Part shown: positions 1-6,655 of the stretch, in pieces
Position numbering within the stretch: position 1 is the stretch's first letter
Layout of the letters: every line of letters starts with the position of its first letter
Assembly: GCA_038209365.1 (NCBI GenBank)
Contig: JBBQXS010000091.1
Location: 1-9,268, forward strand
Direction: 5' to 3'
Length of the DNA stretch: 9,268 bases
Origin: DASQHW01 sp038209365
GTDB taxonomy: Bacteria; Actinomycetota; Acidimicrobiia; IMCC26256; PALSA-610
The notes under the pieces: generated by a model
Told to the model about the DNA's origin: nothing
The model's database searches: none
The model's input: the letters and a program-made list of their open reading frames with translations, nothing else
Translations under genes and position numbers: made by a program

Positions 1-54
1 ACCCGTGTTACCAGGATGAGAACCTGGCGTCCTAGGCCGCTAGACGAACGGGGC
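1..54 (-). tRNA. tRNA-Glu (anticodon CUC), 3' part beyond the window
   Basis: Read on the minus strand from 54, the sequence opens with the acceptor strand GCCCCGT and a D-arm with GTCTAGCGGCC. It then has a 5-bp anticodon stem CCAGG/CCTGG around the seven-base loop TTCTCAT, which places anticodon CUC (genomic 18-20) in its centre. CUC reads the Glu codon GAG. The variable region and the start of the T-stem (CGGGT) are present; the T-loop, 3' acceptor strand and any CCA lie to the left of the window. It begins one base after the encoded CCA of tRNA-Gln, so the two are almost certainly one precursor transcript downstream of gltX. The sequence resembles canonical bacterial tRNA-Glu and nothing seen is abnormal. 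Confidence 0.93.
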
Positions 55-55
55 T

Positions 56-130
56 TGGCTCGGGGGGGAGGACTCGAACCCCCAATAACAGGGCCAGAAC
101 CTGTCGTGTTGCCGATTACACCACCCCCGA
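56..130 (-). tRNA. tRNA-Gln (anticodon CUG), CCA encoded
   Basis: On the minus strand the gene runs from T130 with acceptor strand TCGGGGG (130-124), pairing with CCCCCGA (66-60), then discriminator G59 and an encoded CCA at 58-56. The anticodon stem ACAGG/CCTGT (104-100 and 92-88) encloses loop TTCTGGC. This gives anticodon CUG at 97-95, which reads the Gln codon CAG. The T-arm has the TTCGAGT loop on a GGGGG/CCTCC stem. Its 5' 15 bases (130-116) also encode the last codons and TAA stop of the upstream DUF218 gene, so RNase P cleavage at 131/130 would remove that stop codon. In most Actinomycetota this tRNA is first charged with Glu by GltX and then amidated by GatCAB, which makes its position just downstream of gltX meaningful. 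Confidence 0.95.
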
Positions 131-823
131 ATGGATGGTCCGGCCACGGCGGCGCAACCGCAGCGGCGGAGCGCACAGTGTAGCGAGGCCCGGGACGAGC
201 TTCTCCACGCCGTGGTGCCGGTCGAGGCGTCCGTATCCGAACGCGCGCCCGGCCGCGACGCGGATCGTCTCGGTGAAGATGCGGCGCCACACACCGACAC
301 CCTTGATGGGGCTCGTGCGCGTCGGGGACGACACCGCGTGCAGGCCGACCTCGTGCGCGATGTCGTTGATTCGTGCGGCGTGGTAAGGGTCGGAGACGAG
401 CACGACGCGGGTGAGGTTCCGTTCTTTCAGGATGCGAGCCGCCGACGCGAGCGACTGCCACGAGCTGCGCCCGGTCGTCTCGCGCAGGATCGCACGATCG
501 GGAACATCGTGATCGTGGAGGTACGACGCGCTTGCGCCCGCTTCCGTGAAGCGATCGCCCGTCTGCTTCCCACCGGTCACGACGACGATCGGCGCGATCT
601 CACGCCGGAACAGGTCGATCGCGTGATCGAGCCGAGCCATGAGGACCTTCGACGGACGGCCGTCGAATTGTGCGGCGCCGAGCACGACGATCGCGTCGGA
701 GCGACGCGCGTCGTCGCGTCGCGAGGCCAGCCACACCTGCACGAAGACGACCGACAGGTACACGAGCAGGACCGCGAAGAGCGCGAATGCGACACGGAGC
801 GCGATCTTGAGGGCCCGTCTCAC
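116..823 (-). CDS. DUF218/YdcF-SanA-like protein with N-terminal membrane anchor
   Basis: This 235-residue protein belongs by its motifs to the DUF218 (YdcF/SanA/ElyC) family, whose members are membrane-associated and often linked to envelope functions; the exact reaction here is unknown. Residues about 5-32 form one hydrophobic segment after a basic start (MRRALK), a likely signal anchor. The core begins with SDAIVVLGAAQ (42-52). It continues with VVVTGGKQTGD (80-90), the family ETTGRSSWQSL segment (115-125) and VVLVSDPYHAARI (140-152), where H148 and R151 match conserved family positions. The chosen GTG at 823-821 overlaps the gltX TGA as GTGA, which suggests translational coupling. No good Shine-Dalgarno is seen, and upstream in-frame codons lie in gltX. 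The stop TAA (118-116) is inside tRNA-Gln, and the basic C-terminal tail is partly dictated by the tRNA 5' end. The family assignment is firm; the role is not. Confidence 0.88.
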   Translation of the reverse strand: MRRALKIALRVAFALFAVLLVYLSVVFVQVWLASRRDDARRSDAIVVLGAAQFDGRPSKVLMARLDHAIDLFRREIAPIVVVTGGKQTGDRFTEAGASASYLHDHDVPDRAILRETTGRSSWQSLASAARILKERNLTRVVLVSDPYHAARINDIAHEVGLHAVSSPTRTSPIKGVGVWRRIFTETIRVAAGRAFGYGRLDRHHGVEKLVPGLATLCAPPLRLRRRGRTIHSGVV

Positions 824-2244
824 AGCTTGGCACGAGCCGCGCGCAACCTGCGCAACGCCGACGCACGTCCGAGCAGGAAGATCGAGTCGTATACCGGAAG
901 ACCGGCCGCGCGGCCTTCGACCGCCGTGTAGATGACGTGCATCACCTTGCCGGCCTTCAGGCCGAGCGCCTCGATCGGTGCCTTGAGATCGATGGCGTCG
1001 GCCTCCCACGGGCACGTCTCCACGTACGCGATGACCGCGTCGAGGATCGCGGGTGCTTGCTCGACCCTCGCGAGCTTCTCCCACGAGGCGGGGTCGAGCT
1101 CGAGCTCCTCGTCGGGAGTGAAGAGGAACGCCATCTGGTCGGCGATCTGCACGAGCGTCGTTGCTCGGTTCTGCGCGAGCTCGACGGCTTTCTCGAACCG
1201 GGGAATGTCGAGGCGGCCGCCGTAGCGGGCACGAGCGAACGGCAGCACTGCTGCTTGCAGCTCCGCGCTCGTCAACCTTCGGATGTGCTCGCCGTTCATC
1301 CACTCGAGCTTCTTGGGGTCGAACGTCGCCGCCGAGGGGATCACGCGCGCAAGTTCGAACTCGGCGATCAGCTCGTCGGTGGTGAGCACCTCACGTCCGT
1401 CCTCCGGGCCCCAGCCGAGCAGTGCGAGATAGTTGCACAGCGCGCCCGGCAGGTAGCCGGCATCGCGATACTCCTCCACCGAGATGGCGGCGTGCCGCTT
1501 CGACAGCTTGCCGCCGCCCTGACCGAGGATCAGCGGCAGATGCGCGTAGATCGGTTGGTCGTCGTGGCCGAGCGCGCGTCGCAACGCGAGCACCCGATGC
1601 GTCGAGTCGATGAGGTCCTCGCCGCGCAGCACGTGCGTGATGCCCATGTCGATGTCGTCGACCGCGTTGGCGAGGAAGAACACGGGCGTGCCGTTCGAGC
1701 GCACGATCACGAAGTCGGGAATCGTCGACCACTCGACCGCGACCTCACCGCGCACGACATCTTCGAAGCTGCTGCGGCCTTCGTCCGGCGTGCGGAAGCG
1801 AATCGAGCGGGCGCGGCCCTCCGCGATGAACGCCTCCCGCTCCGCCACGCTCAGCGTGCGGCAACGGCCGTCGTATCCGGGGATATGGCCCCGGCGCATC
1901 GCATCCTCGTTGCGCGCCCGCACCTCCGCCTCGGTGCAGAAGCACTCGTATGCCTTGTCGTCCGCGAGCAGCCGGTGCGCGGCTTCGAGGTATACGTCGA
2001 ACCGCACGCTCTGGAGCACCGGTCCCTCGTCCCAGTTGAGCCCGAGCCAGCGCAGCACCTCCTGGATCTGGTCGATCGACTCCTGCGTCGAACGGGCGAC
2101 GTCAGTGTCTTCGATACGGAGGATGAACGTGCCACCCGTGTGCCGAGCGTGCAGCCAGTTGTAGAGCGCGGTGCGCACACTGCCGATGTGCAGGAACCCG
2201 GTCGGCGCAGGCGAGAAGCGGAGACGAACCTCGGACGCGTTCAC
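820..2244 (-). CDS. gltX: Glutamyl-tRNA synthetase
   Basis: Cytoplasmic class I aminoacyl-tRNA synthetase that charges tRNA-Glu and, in organisms lacking GlnRS, also tRNA-Gln before GatCAB amidation. The 474 residues match the usual bacterial length. The N-terminal Rossmann domain has FSPAPTGFLHIG (10-21), which contains the HIGH-type ATP motif (H19-I20-G21), then LRIEDTD (42-48) and RWLGLNWDEGP (65-75). The second ATP motif is KLSKR (246-250). C101, C103 and C128 fall where some GluRS enzymes bind zinc, but the usual fourth ligand is not obvious. The C-terminal third is the helical anticodon-binding part. The start is GTG at 2244-2242, four bases after the acyl-CoA dehydrogenase stop, with no strong ribosome binding site. 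Downstream lie tRNA-Gln and tRNA-Glu. Whether it is non-discriminating cannot be settled from this window, although the tRNA neighbours and the likely phylum favour it. Confidence 0.97.
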   Translation of the reverse strand: MNASEVRLRFSPAPTGFLHIGSVRTALYNWLHARHTGGTFILRIEDTDVARSTQESIDQIQEVLRWLGLNWDEGPVLQSVRFDVYLEAAHRLLADDKAYECFCTEAEVRARNEDAMRRGHIPGYDGRCRTLSVAEREAFIAEGRARSIRFRTPDEGRSSFEDVVRGEVAVEWSTIPDFVIVRSNGTPVFFLANAVDDIDMGITHVLRGEDLIDSTHRVLALRRALGHDDQPIYAHLPLILGQGGGKLSKRHAAISVEEYRDAGYLPGALCNYLALLGWGPEDGREVLTTDELIAEFELARVIPSAATFDPKKLEWMNGEHIRRLTSAELQAAVLPFARARYGGRLDIPRFEKAVELAQNRATTLVQIADQMAFLFTPDEELELDPASWEKLARVEQAPAILDAVIAYVETCPWEADAIDLKAPIEALGLKAGKVMHVIYTAVEGRAAGLPVYDSIFLLGRASALRRLRAARAKL

Positions 2245-2248
2245 CGCG

Positions 2249-3403
2249 TCAGTCTGCCAGCAGCCGTTTGGCGATCACGACGCGCTGGATCTGGTTGGTT
2301 CCCTCGTAGATCTGCGTGATCTTGGCGTCTCGCATGAACCGCTCCGCCGGAGTCTCCCGGGTGTACCCGATCCCGCCGAGAAACTGGACGCAGTCGGTGG
2401 TCACGCGCATCGCGGTGTCGGAGGCGAACAGCTTGGCCATCGAGGACGCACCCGCGGTGCCTTCCACACCCGCATCCAGCCTTGCGCACGCGCGGTACAC
2501 GAGAAGGCGAGCCGCGTCGACGGCCGTGGCCATGTCGGCGAGCGCGAACCGCACACCCTGGAAGTCGGCGATGCGCTGGCCGAACTGCCGTCGCTCCCGC
2601 ACATAGGCCGTGGCGAGCTCCAGCGCACCCTGCGCGATCCCGAGCGCCTGCGCGCCGACGAGCGGGCGCGACCGGTCGAGGGCGCCCATCGCGTAGTGGA
2701 AACCGCGTCCCTCTTCCCCGATGCGGTTGGCGCCCGGGACGACGCAGCCGTCGAGCAGGATCTCGCCGGTCGGCGAGCCGCGCACACCCATCTTGTGCTC
2801 CAGCTTGCCGATCGCGAAACCGGGAAACGACTTCTCGACGATGAAACAGCTCACACCGCGATGACCGGCGTCCGGGTCGGTCTTTGCGAACACCGTATAG
2901 ATGTCGCTCACTCCGGCATTCGTGACCCACATCTTGCGGCCGGTGAGCACGTAGTCGTCGCCGTCGCGTACCGCTCGGGTGCGCATCCCCGCGACGTCGC
3001 TGCCGGCGTCGGCCTCCGAAAGGCAATACGACGCCTGGGACTTCCCCGACGCGACGCGCGGCACGTACGCGCGCTTGAGATCCTCGCTGCCGTGATCGAG
3101 CAGCGCGGTGACGCCGAGCTTCGAGATGAAGGTGAACAGCGACGAGGACGCGCACACGCGCGCGACCTCCTCCACGCAGATCGCGTGTGCGAGGAAGCCG
3201 GCATCCTGGCCCCCGTACTCGGCGGGAAACGGGAGGCCGGCAAATCCGGCGTCGCGCCAGGCCTCCCAGCTCGCCCACGGGTATTCCTCGCGCTCGTCGG
3301 CGGCCGCGGCGTTCGGGGCGATGCGCTCCTCTGCCAGCCGGCGTACAGAGGTCCGGAGCTCCTCGAGCTCGGCCGGAAGGTCGTACGCGCTCGCAGTGCT
3401 CAC
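2249..3403 (-). CDS. Acyl-CoA dehydrogenase (FAD flavoprotein)
   Basis: Flavoenzyme expected to introduce the alpha-beta double bond into an acyl-CoA and pass electrons to ETF. Its 384 residues fit the family length of about 380. The first family signature is CLSEADAGSDVAGMRT (127-142), and WVTNAG (159-164) lies in the FAD/substrate region. RERRQFGQRIADFQ (269-282) follows in the C-terminal helical domain. The second signature includes GGIGYTRETPAERFMRD (343-359), and IYEGTNQIQR (365-374) supplies E367, the expected catalytic base in the short/medium-chain and branched-chain type. The start is GTG 3403-3401, overlapping the upstream TGA as GTGA. An in-frame GTG at 3460 would add 19 poorly conserved-looking residues and a longer overlap. 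The substrate is not determinable. A branched-chain or short-chain acyl-CoA is plausible because of the nearby ilv/leu genes, but that is inference only. Confidence 0.95.
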   Translation of the reverse strand: MSTASAYDLPAELEELRTSVRRLAEERIAPNAAAADEREEYPWASWEAWRDAGFAGLPFPAEYGGQDAGFLAHAICVEEVARVCASSSLFTFISKLGVTALLDHGSEDLKRAYVPRVASGKSQASYCLSEADAGSDVAGMRTRAVRDGDDYVLTGRKMWVTNAGVSDIYTVFAKTDPDAGHRGVSCFIVEKSFPGFAIGKLEHKMGVRGSPTGEILLDGCVVPGANRIGEEGRGFHYAMGALDRSRPLVGAQALGIAQGALELATAYVRERRQFGQRIADFQGVRFALADMATAVDAARLLVYRACARLDAGVEGTAGASSMAKLFASDTAMRVTTDCVQFLGGIGYTRETPAERFMRDAKITQIYEGTNQIQRVVIAKRLLAD

Positions 3404-3963
3404 ATCGTCGGGAGCTGCCGGAGGTCGGGCAGCAGCCTCGAGATGATGGCTGATCGCCACGCCTCGATGCGATCCTTCAATTCGATACCAGCGCTGCGCA
3501 GCAGCTCCTCCGAGACGCCGTCGACCACCGAGCGACGCCGGCCGTAGTCATGCCCGGCACCGAGCACCAACAGCGTGCGCGCCTCGACGAATGCGGCGCT
3601 GTCGTATCCGTCGTAGCCGAGCACGTTCATCGCGTGCTCGACGTCATGGATCACCGGCGCGCGCCCGAAGAGTGCCGCGCGCTTGCCCGCGATCTCCGCG
3701 ACGACCGCAACGACGTCCTCGACGTGCTCGTTCGGGCCGAGGCGCATGCGATCCTTTGCGCGTTCGGCGAGCGTGTATGCGAAGCCCACGTTGGGTCCCG
3801 GTCTCCCGGTCAGCTCGCCGTACCCCACCGTCGGGCCGCTGAGATCACCGGGCCGATCCGGACGCCAGTGCCTCGCCGGCGGCAGTGCGACACCAGGGGG
3901 AAGGTTCTGCTGCTGGCGCGGCCGGGCGTCGGGATCAGGCGGAACAAACGGATCCGTGGGCAC
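3400..3963 (-). CDS. Unrecognised 187-residue protein, proline-rich N terminus
   Basis: I do not recognise this family. About the first 60 residues are low-complexity, with 15 prolines and several QQQ/PPG runs, and are probably disordered. From about residue 58 the protein looks folded: VGFAYTLAERAKDRMRLG (59-76), a hydrophobic helix VEDVVAVVAEIAGKRAALFG (81-100), then APVIHDVEHAMNVLGYDGYD (102-121) and LLVLGAGHDYGRRRSVVDGV (131-150). There is no membrane segment or signal peptide. H106, D107, H110, H138 and D139 could bind a metal, but no known metal-site pattern is complete. The start used is GTG 3963-3961; a later start after the proline-rich part cannot be excluded. The GTGA overlap with the acyl-CoA dehydrogenase gene supports real translation and co-expression. 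It is the first gene after the 148-base gap below cimA. Confidence 0.75.
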   Translation of the reverse strand: MPTDPFVPPDPDARPRQQQNLPPGVALPPARHWRPDRPGDLSGPTVGYGELTGRPGPNVGFAYTLAERAKDRMRLGPNEHVEDVVAVVAEIAGKRAALFGRAPVIHDVEHAMNVLGYDGYDSAAFVEARTLLVLGAGHDYGRRRSVVDGVSEELLRSAGIELKDRIEAWRSAIISRLLPDLRQLPTM

Positions 3964-4111
3964 GGGTCGAGATTACCGGTGGCAACAGTCACACGGCGCC
4001 GTGAGCGAAGTGCCGGAGGCACGAAGCGAACTGGCGGGAGCAGGCGAGAGTCCGCGGGCCGGGTATCCCGGCCCGCAGCGAGCGCGACCCAGCAAGCAGC
4101 GCGCGACCCAG
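3964..4111 (-). other. Intergenic gap with hairpins and a direct repeat
   Basis: This 148-base stretch lies between the cimA stop and the 187-residue gene. It holds a perfect 10-bp GC hairpin (4054-4063/4067-4076), a 5-bp hairpin gtgcc-gga-ggcac (4010-4022) and two copies of gcgcgacccagcNagc, 19 bases apart, the second running into the end of cimA (4082-4097 and 4101-4116). No convincing promoter and no small ORF with a ribosome binding site was seen. It probably separates or processes two transcription units on the minus strand. Confidence 0.6.
4054..4076 (-). terminator. GC-rich perfect hairpin after cimA, possible U-less terminator
   Basis: The arms gcgggccggg (4054-4063) and cccggcccgc (4067-4076) are perfect inverted repeats around a 3-base loop, tat. 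The hairpin begins about 36 bases after the cimA stop on the minus strand. No T-tract follows on either strand, so it is not a classical intrinsic terminator. A U-less terminator, an RNA-stabilising 3' end or a processing site for read-through into the next genes are all possible. Confidence 0.4.
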
Positions 4112-4116
4112 CTAGC
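4082..4116. repeat. 16-base direct repeat, two copies
   Basis: gcgcgacccagcaagc (4082-4097) and gcgcgacccagctagc (4101-4116) differ at one base and are offset by 19. The right-hand copy contributes the cimA stop codon (cta at 4112-4114). This looks like a small local tandem duplication; no function is apparent. Confidence 0.6.
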
Positions 4117-5737
4117 GACTACGAAGTAGCCCGAACTGGATGCTGTCGAGGAGCGCCTGCCACGAGGCTTCGATGATGTTCTCGTTGACGCCGATGGTCG
4201 TCCAGGTTCCGTCACCGTCGGTGGAGTCGATCAACACGCGGGTCACCGCGCCGGTCCCCTTGTTCGTGTCGAGCACGCGCACCTTGTAGTCGGTGAGATG
4301 CACGCGCTCCAGAGCCGGGAACGCACCGTCGAGCGCTGTCCGCAGCGCGCGGTCGAGCGCGTTGACGGGGCCGTTGCCCTCCTCGGTCGCGATCTTGCGC
4401 TGGCCGCCGACATGCACCTTCACCGTTGCCTCGGTCGTGACGGTCGCGCCGGTCTTGTCGGTGAGCGTGTCGACACCGCTGTTGTCGTCGGTGATCACGC
4501 GGAACGACTCGACCGAGAACCATCCCGGTTCCCATCCGGTGGCTCGGCGCATCAGCAGCTCGAGTGAGCCGTCGGCGACTTCGAAGTGATACCCCTCGTG
4601 CTCGAGCCGCTTGAGCGTCTCGACGACGTCGGCGAGTTGCGGGCCGTCGAGATCGAGCCCGAGCTCCTTCGCCTTGAGCCCGAGCGTCGACTTGCCCGCG
4701 AGCTCCGATACCACGAACCGCGTGCCGTTCCCGACGATCTCGGGATCGACGTGCTCGTACGCATCGGGCCGTTTGGCGATCGCGCTGGTGTGCAGCCCGG
4801 CCTTGTGCGCGAACGCCGAGTGTCCGACGTACGCCGCTTGCGGGTTGAGCGGCATGTTCACCAGCTCGGCGATGTGGTGCGCGACCGGTGTGAGCCGCTC
4901 GAGCCGGTCGGCGGGAATCGTCTCGAGTCCCATCTTCAGCGTGAGATTCGGGATGATCGCCGTGAGGTTGCAATTCCCGGTGCGCTCGCCGTAGCCGTTG
5001 ATCGTGCCCTGCACCTGCGTCGCTCCACCGCGCACGCCGGCGAGCGCATTGGCGACACCCGTGCCGGCGTCGTCGTGCAAATGGACCGCGATCGTCACGT
5101 CACCCCGGAAGTACTCGACGACCTCGCGCACGACCTGCTCGACCTCGTGCGGCAGCGTGCCGCCGTTCGTGTCACACAAGACGAGGTGGGACGCACCATT
5201 CGTCGCGGCGGCTTCGAGCACGCGCAGCGAGAACTCGGCGTTGCGGCGGTAGCCATCGAAGAAATGCTCCGCATCGAACAGCACCTGCATGCCCGCGTTC
5301 CGCAGGAACTCAACCGAGTCGCCGACCATCGCAACGCCTTCGTCGAGCGTGGTGCCGAGCGCCTCGGTGACGTGGTAGTCCCAGCACTTCCCGACGATGC
5401 AGACACACCCGACATTCGCGTCGACGAGGTGGCGGAGCGTGTCGTCGCTGTCGACCTTGCCCTTGACCCGCCGCGTCGACCCGAACGCCACCAACGTGCT
5501 CGTGGTCAACTGGAGCTCTGACGGAGTGCGCCGGAAGAGCTCGTCATCCTTGGGATTCGCGCCCGGCCAGCCCGCCTCGATGTAGCGCACGCCCAGCCAG
5601 TCGAGCTGCTCGGCGATCCGCAGCTTGTCCTCGACGGTGAGCGATATGCCCTCCAGCTGGGAGCCGTCCCGCAGCGTCGTGTCGTAGATCTCTATCGAGC
5701 GCCTGGTTGCTCCGGCCGTCATCTCCTCAGCCGACAT
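4112..5737 (-). CDS. cimA: (R)-citramalate synthase, LeuA/CimA family
   Basis: Condenses pyruvate with acetyl-CoA to (R)-citramalate, the first step of the threonine-independent route to 2-oxobutyrate and isoleucine. The 541-residue protein has an HMGL-like TIM barrel starting with IEIYDTTLRDGSQLEG, which carries the catalytic/metal R23-D24. The second family motif, HLHDDAGTGVANALA (219-233), carries the metal ligands H219 and H221, and GYGERTGNCNL (248-258) follows. From about residue 400 there is a LeuA-type C-terminal regulatory/dimerisation domain, normally the site of end-product feedback by isoleucine in CimA. The DGSQLEGISLT wording and the overall length match the CimA subgroup better than isopropylmalate or homocitrate synthase. 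Three starts are possible: GTG 5743, ATG 5737 (used; 11-base overlap with ilvE) and ATG 5722, which has GAGGAG directly against it and so is poorly spaced. It is third in the leuB-ilvE-cimA operon. Confidence 0.93.
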   Translation of the reverse strand: MSAEEMTAGATRRSIEIYDTTLRDGSQLEGISLTVEDKLRIAEQLDWLGVRYIEAGWPGANPKDDELFRRTPSELQLTTSTLVAFGSTRRVKGKVDSDDTLRHLVDANVGCVCIVGKCWDYHVTEALGTTLDEGVAMVGDSVEFLRNAGMQVLFDAEHFFDGYRRNAEFSLRVLEAAATNGASHLVLCDTNGGTLPHEVEQVVREVVEYFRGDVTIAVHLHDDAGTGVANALAGVRGGATQVQGTINGYGERTGNCNLTAIIPNLTLKMGLETIPADRLERLTPVAHHIAELVNMPLNPQAAYVGHSAFAHKAGLHTSAIAKRPDAYEHVDPEIVGNGTRFVVSELAGKSTLGLKAKELGLDLDGPQLADVVETLKRLEHEGYHFEVADGSLELLMRRATGWEPGWFSVESFRVITDDNSGVDTLTDKTGATVTTEATVKVHVGGQRKIATEEGNGPVNALDRALRTALDGAFPALERVHLTDYKVRVLDTNKGTGAVTRVLIDSTDGDGTWTTIGVNENIIEASWQALLDSIQFGLLRSR

Positions 5738-6644
5738 GCTCACACCACTCTTTGTACGTGTCGACGTGTCCGCGCACGGCTTTGGCGTACTCGGAGGCGA
5801 TCACCTGCGTCATCGGTCCGGGGCACGGAATCGTGCGGTCGTCGACGGAGTTGACGGCGCTCACCTCGGCGGCGGTGCCGCACACGAACATCTCCTCACA
5901 CACGTACAGCTCGCTGCGCGACAGATCGTCGACGCGCACCTCGAACCCGTGGTCGCGCGCAATCGTCATCACCGAGTCCTGGGTGATCCCCGGGAGCGCG
6001 CCCGCCGAGAGCGGAGGCGTGACGAGCACGCCGCGACGCGCCGCGAAGATGTTCTCGCCCGTGCACTCCGACACCAACCCATCCGGGTTCAGCATGATCG
6101 CTTCGTCGTAGCCCGCCTTGAGGGCCTCCACCTTCGCGAGAGACGAGTTGACGTAGTTGCCGGTCGTCTTCGAGAGCGGCGGCATCGTGTTGTGGTCGTG
6201 GCGGGTCCACGACGAGATCTTCATGCGCACACCCTTCGTGACCGCGTCGTCGCCGAGGTACGCGCCCCACGGCCAGCATGCGATCGCCACGTCGACGCTG
6301 CATGGCAGCGTGTTGAGTCCCATCTCTCCGTAGCCGTAGTACGCGATCGGGCGGATGTAGCACGAGGGCAACCCGGTCGCGCGCACCGTGTCCTTGGTCG
6401 CCTGCACGATCTCGGCGACGGTGTACGGGATCTCCATCAGCATGATCTTGGCGGAGTCGAAGAGCCGCTCGATGTGCTCGGTCAGACGGAAGACCGCGGG
6501 GCCGCGCTCGGTCTCGTACGCGCGCACGCCCTCGAACACCCCCGTGCCGTAGTGCAGCGAGTGCGTGAGGATGTGGATCTTGGCGTCGGCCCATGGGATG
6601 AGCTCACCGTTGAACCAGATCTTCTCGGTCGGGGTAATGGGCAT
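5727..6644 (-). CDS. ilvE: Branched-chain amino acid aminotransferase
   Basis: PLP-dependent fold-type IV aminotransferase for the last step of Ile, Val and Leu synthesis, moving the amino group from glutamate to the 2-oxo acid. The 305 residues match the family length. Near the N terminus, HYGTGVFEGVRAYET (31-45) is the typical substrate/PLP region. K159 in PLSKTTGNYVNS aligns with the Schiff-base lysine of the family. SECTGENIFAARRGVLVTPP (192-211) is the conserved phosphate-binding and catalytic segment, and LPGITQDSV (217-225) follows. The ATG at 6644-6642 is well supported by AAGGAG at 6655-6650, five bases away, which overlaps the leuB stop TAA. The gene is thus nine bases downstream of leuB and overlaps the likely cimA start. 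A D-amino-acid transaminase or ADC lyase is much less likely given the motif set and the operon. Confidence 0.96.
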   Translation of the reverse strand: MPITPTEKIWFNGELIPWADAKIHILTHSLHYGTGVFEGVRAYETERGPAVFRLTEHIERLFDSAKIMLMEIPYTVAEIVQATKDTVRATGLPSCYIRPIAYYGYGEMGLNTLPCSVDVAIACWPWGAYLGDDAVTKGVRMKISSWTRHDHNTMPPLSKTTGNYVNSSLAKVEALKAGYDEAIMLNPDGLVSECTGENIFAARRGVLVTPPLSAGALPGITQDSVMTIARDHGFEVRVDDLSRSELYVCEEMFVCGTAAEVSAVNSVDDRTIPCPGPMTQVIASEYAKAVRGHVDTYKEWCEHVG

Positions 6645-6649
6645 CGGAG

Positions 6650-6655
6650 CTCCTT
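6650..6655 (-). promoter_or_regulatory. Strong ribosome binding site of ilvE
   Basis: On the minus strand AAGGAG lies five bases before the ilvE ATG and shares bases with the leuB stop (TAAGGAG). It fixes the ilvE start and suggests re-initiation by ribosomes finishing leuB. Confidence 0.85.

Noticed and set aside
116..1303. 395-codon minus-strand open frame extending the DUF218 protein deep into gltX
   Set aside because: The part above 823 is an out-of-frame reading of gltX with arginine-rich shadow composition. The DUF218 homology and membrane anchor start right at GTG 823.
937..3547. Long plus-strand open frames opposite gltX and the acyl-CoA dehydrogenase (460 and 458 codons)
   Set aside because: They are antisense shadows expected at high G+C, have no recognisable domains, and lie wholly opposite well-supported genes.
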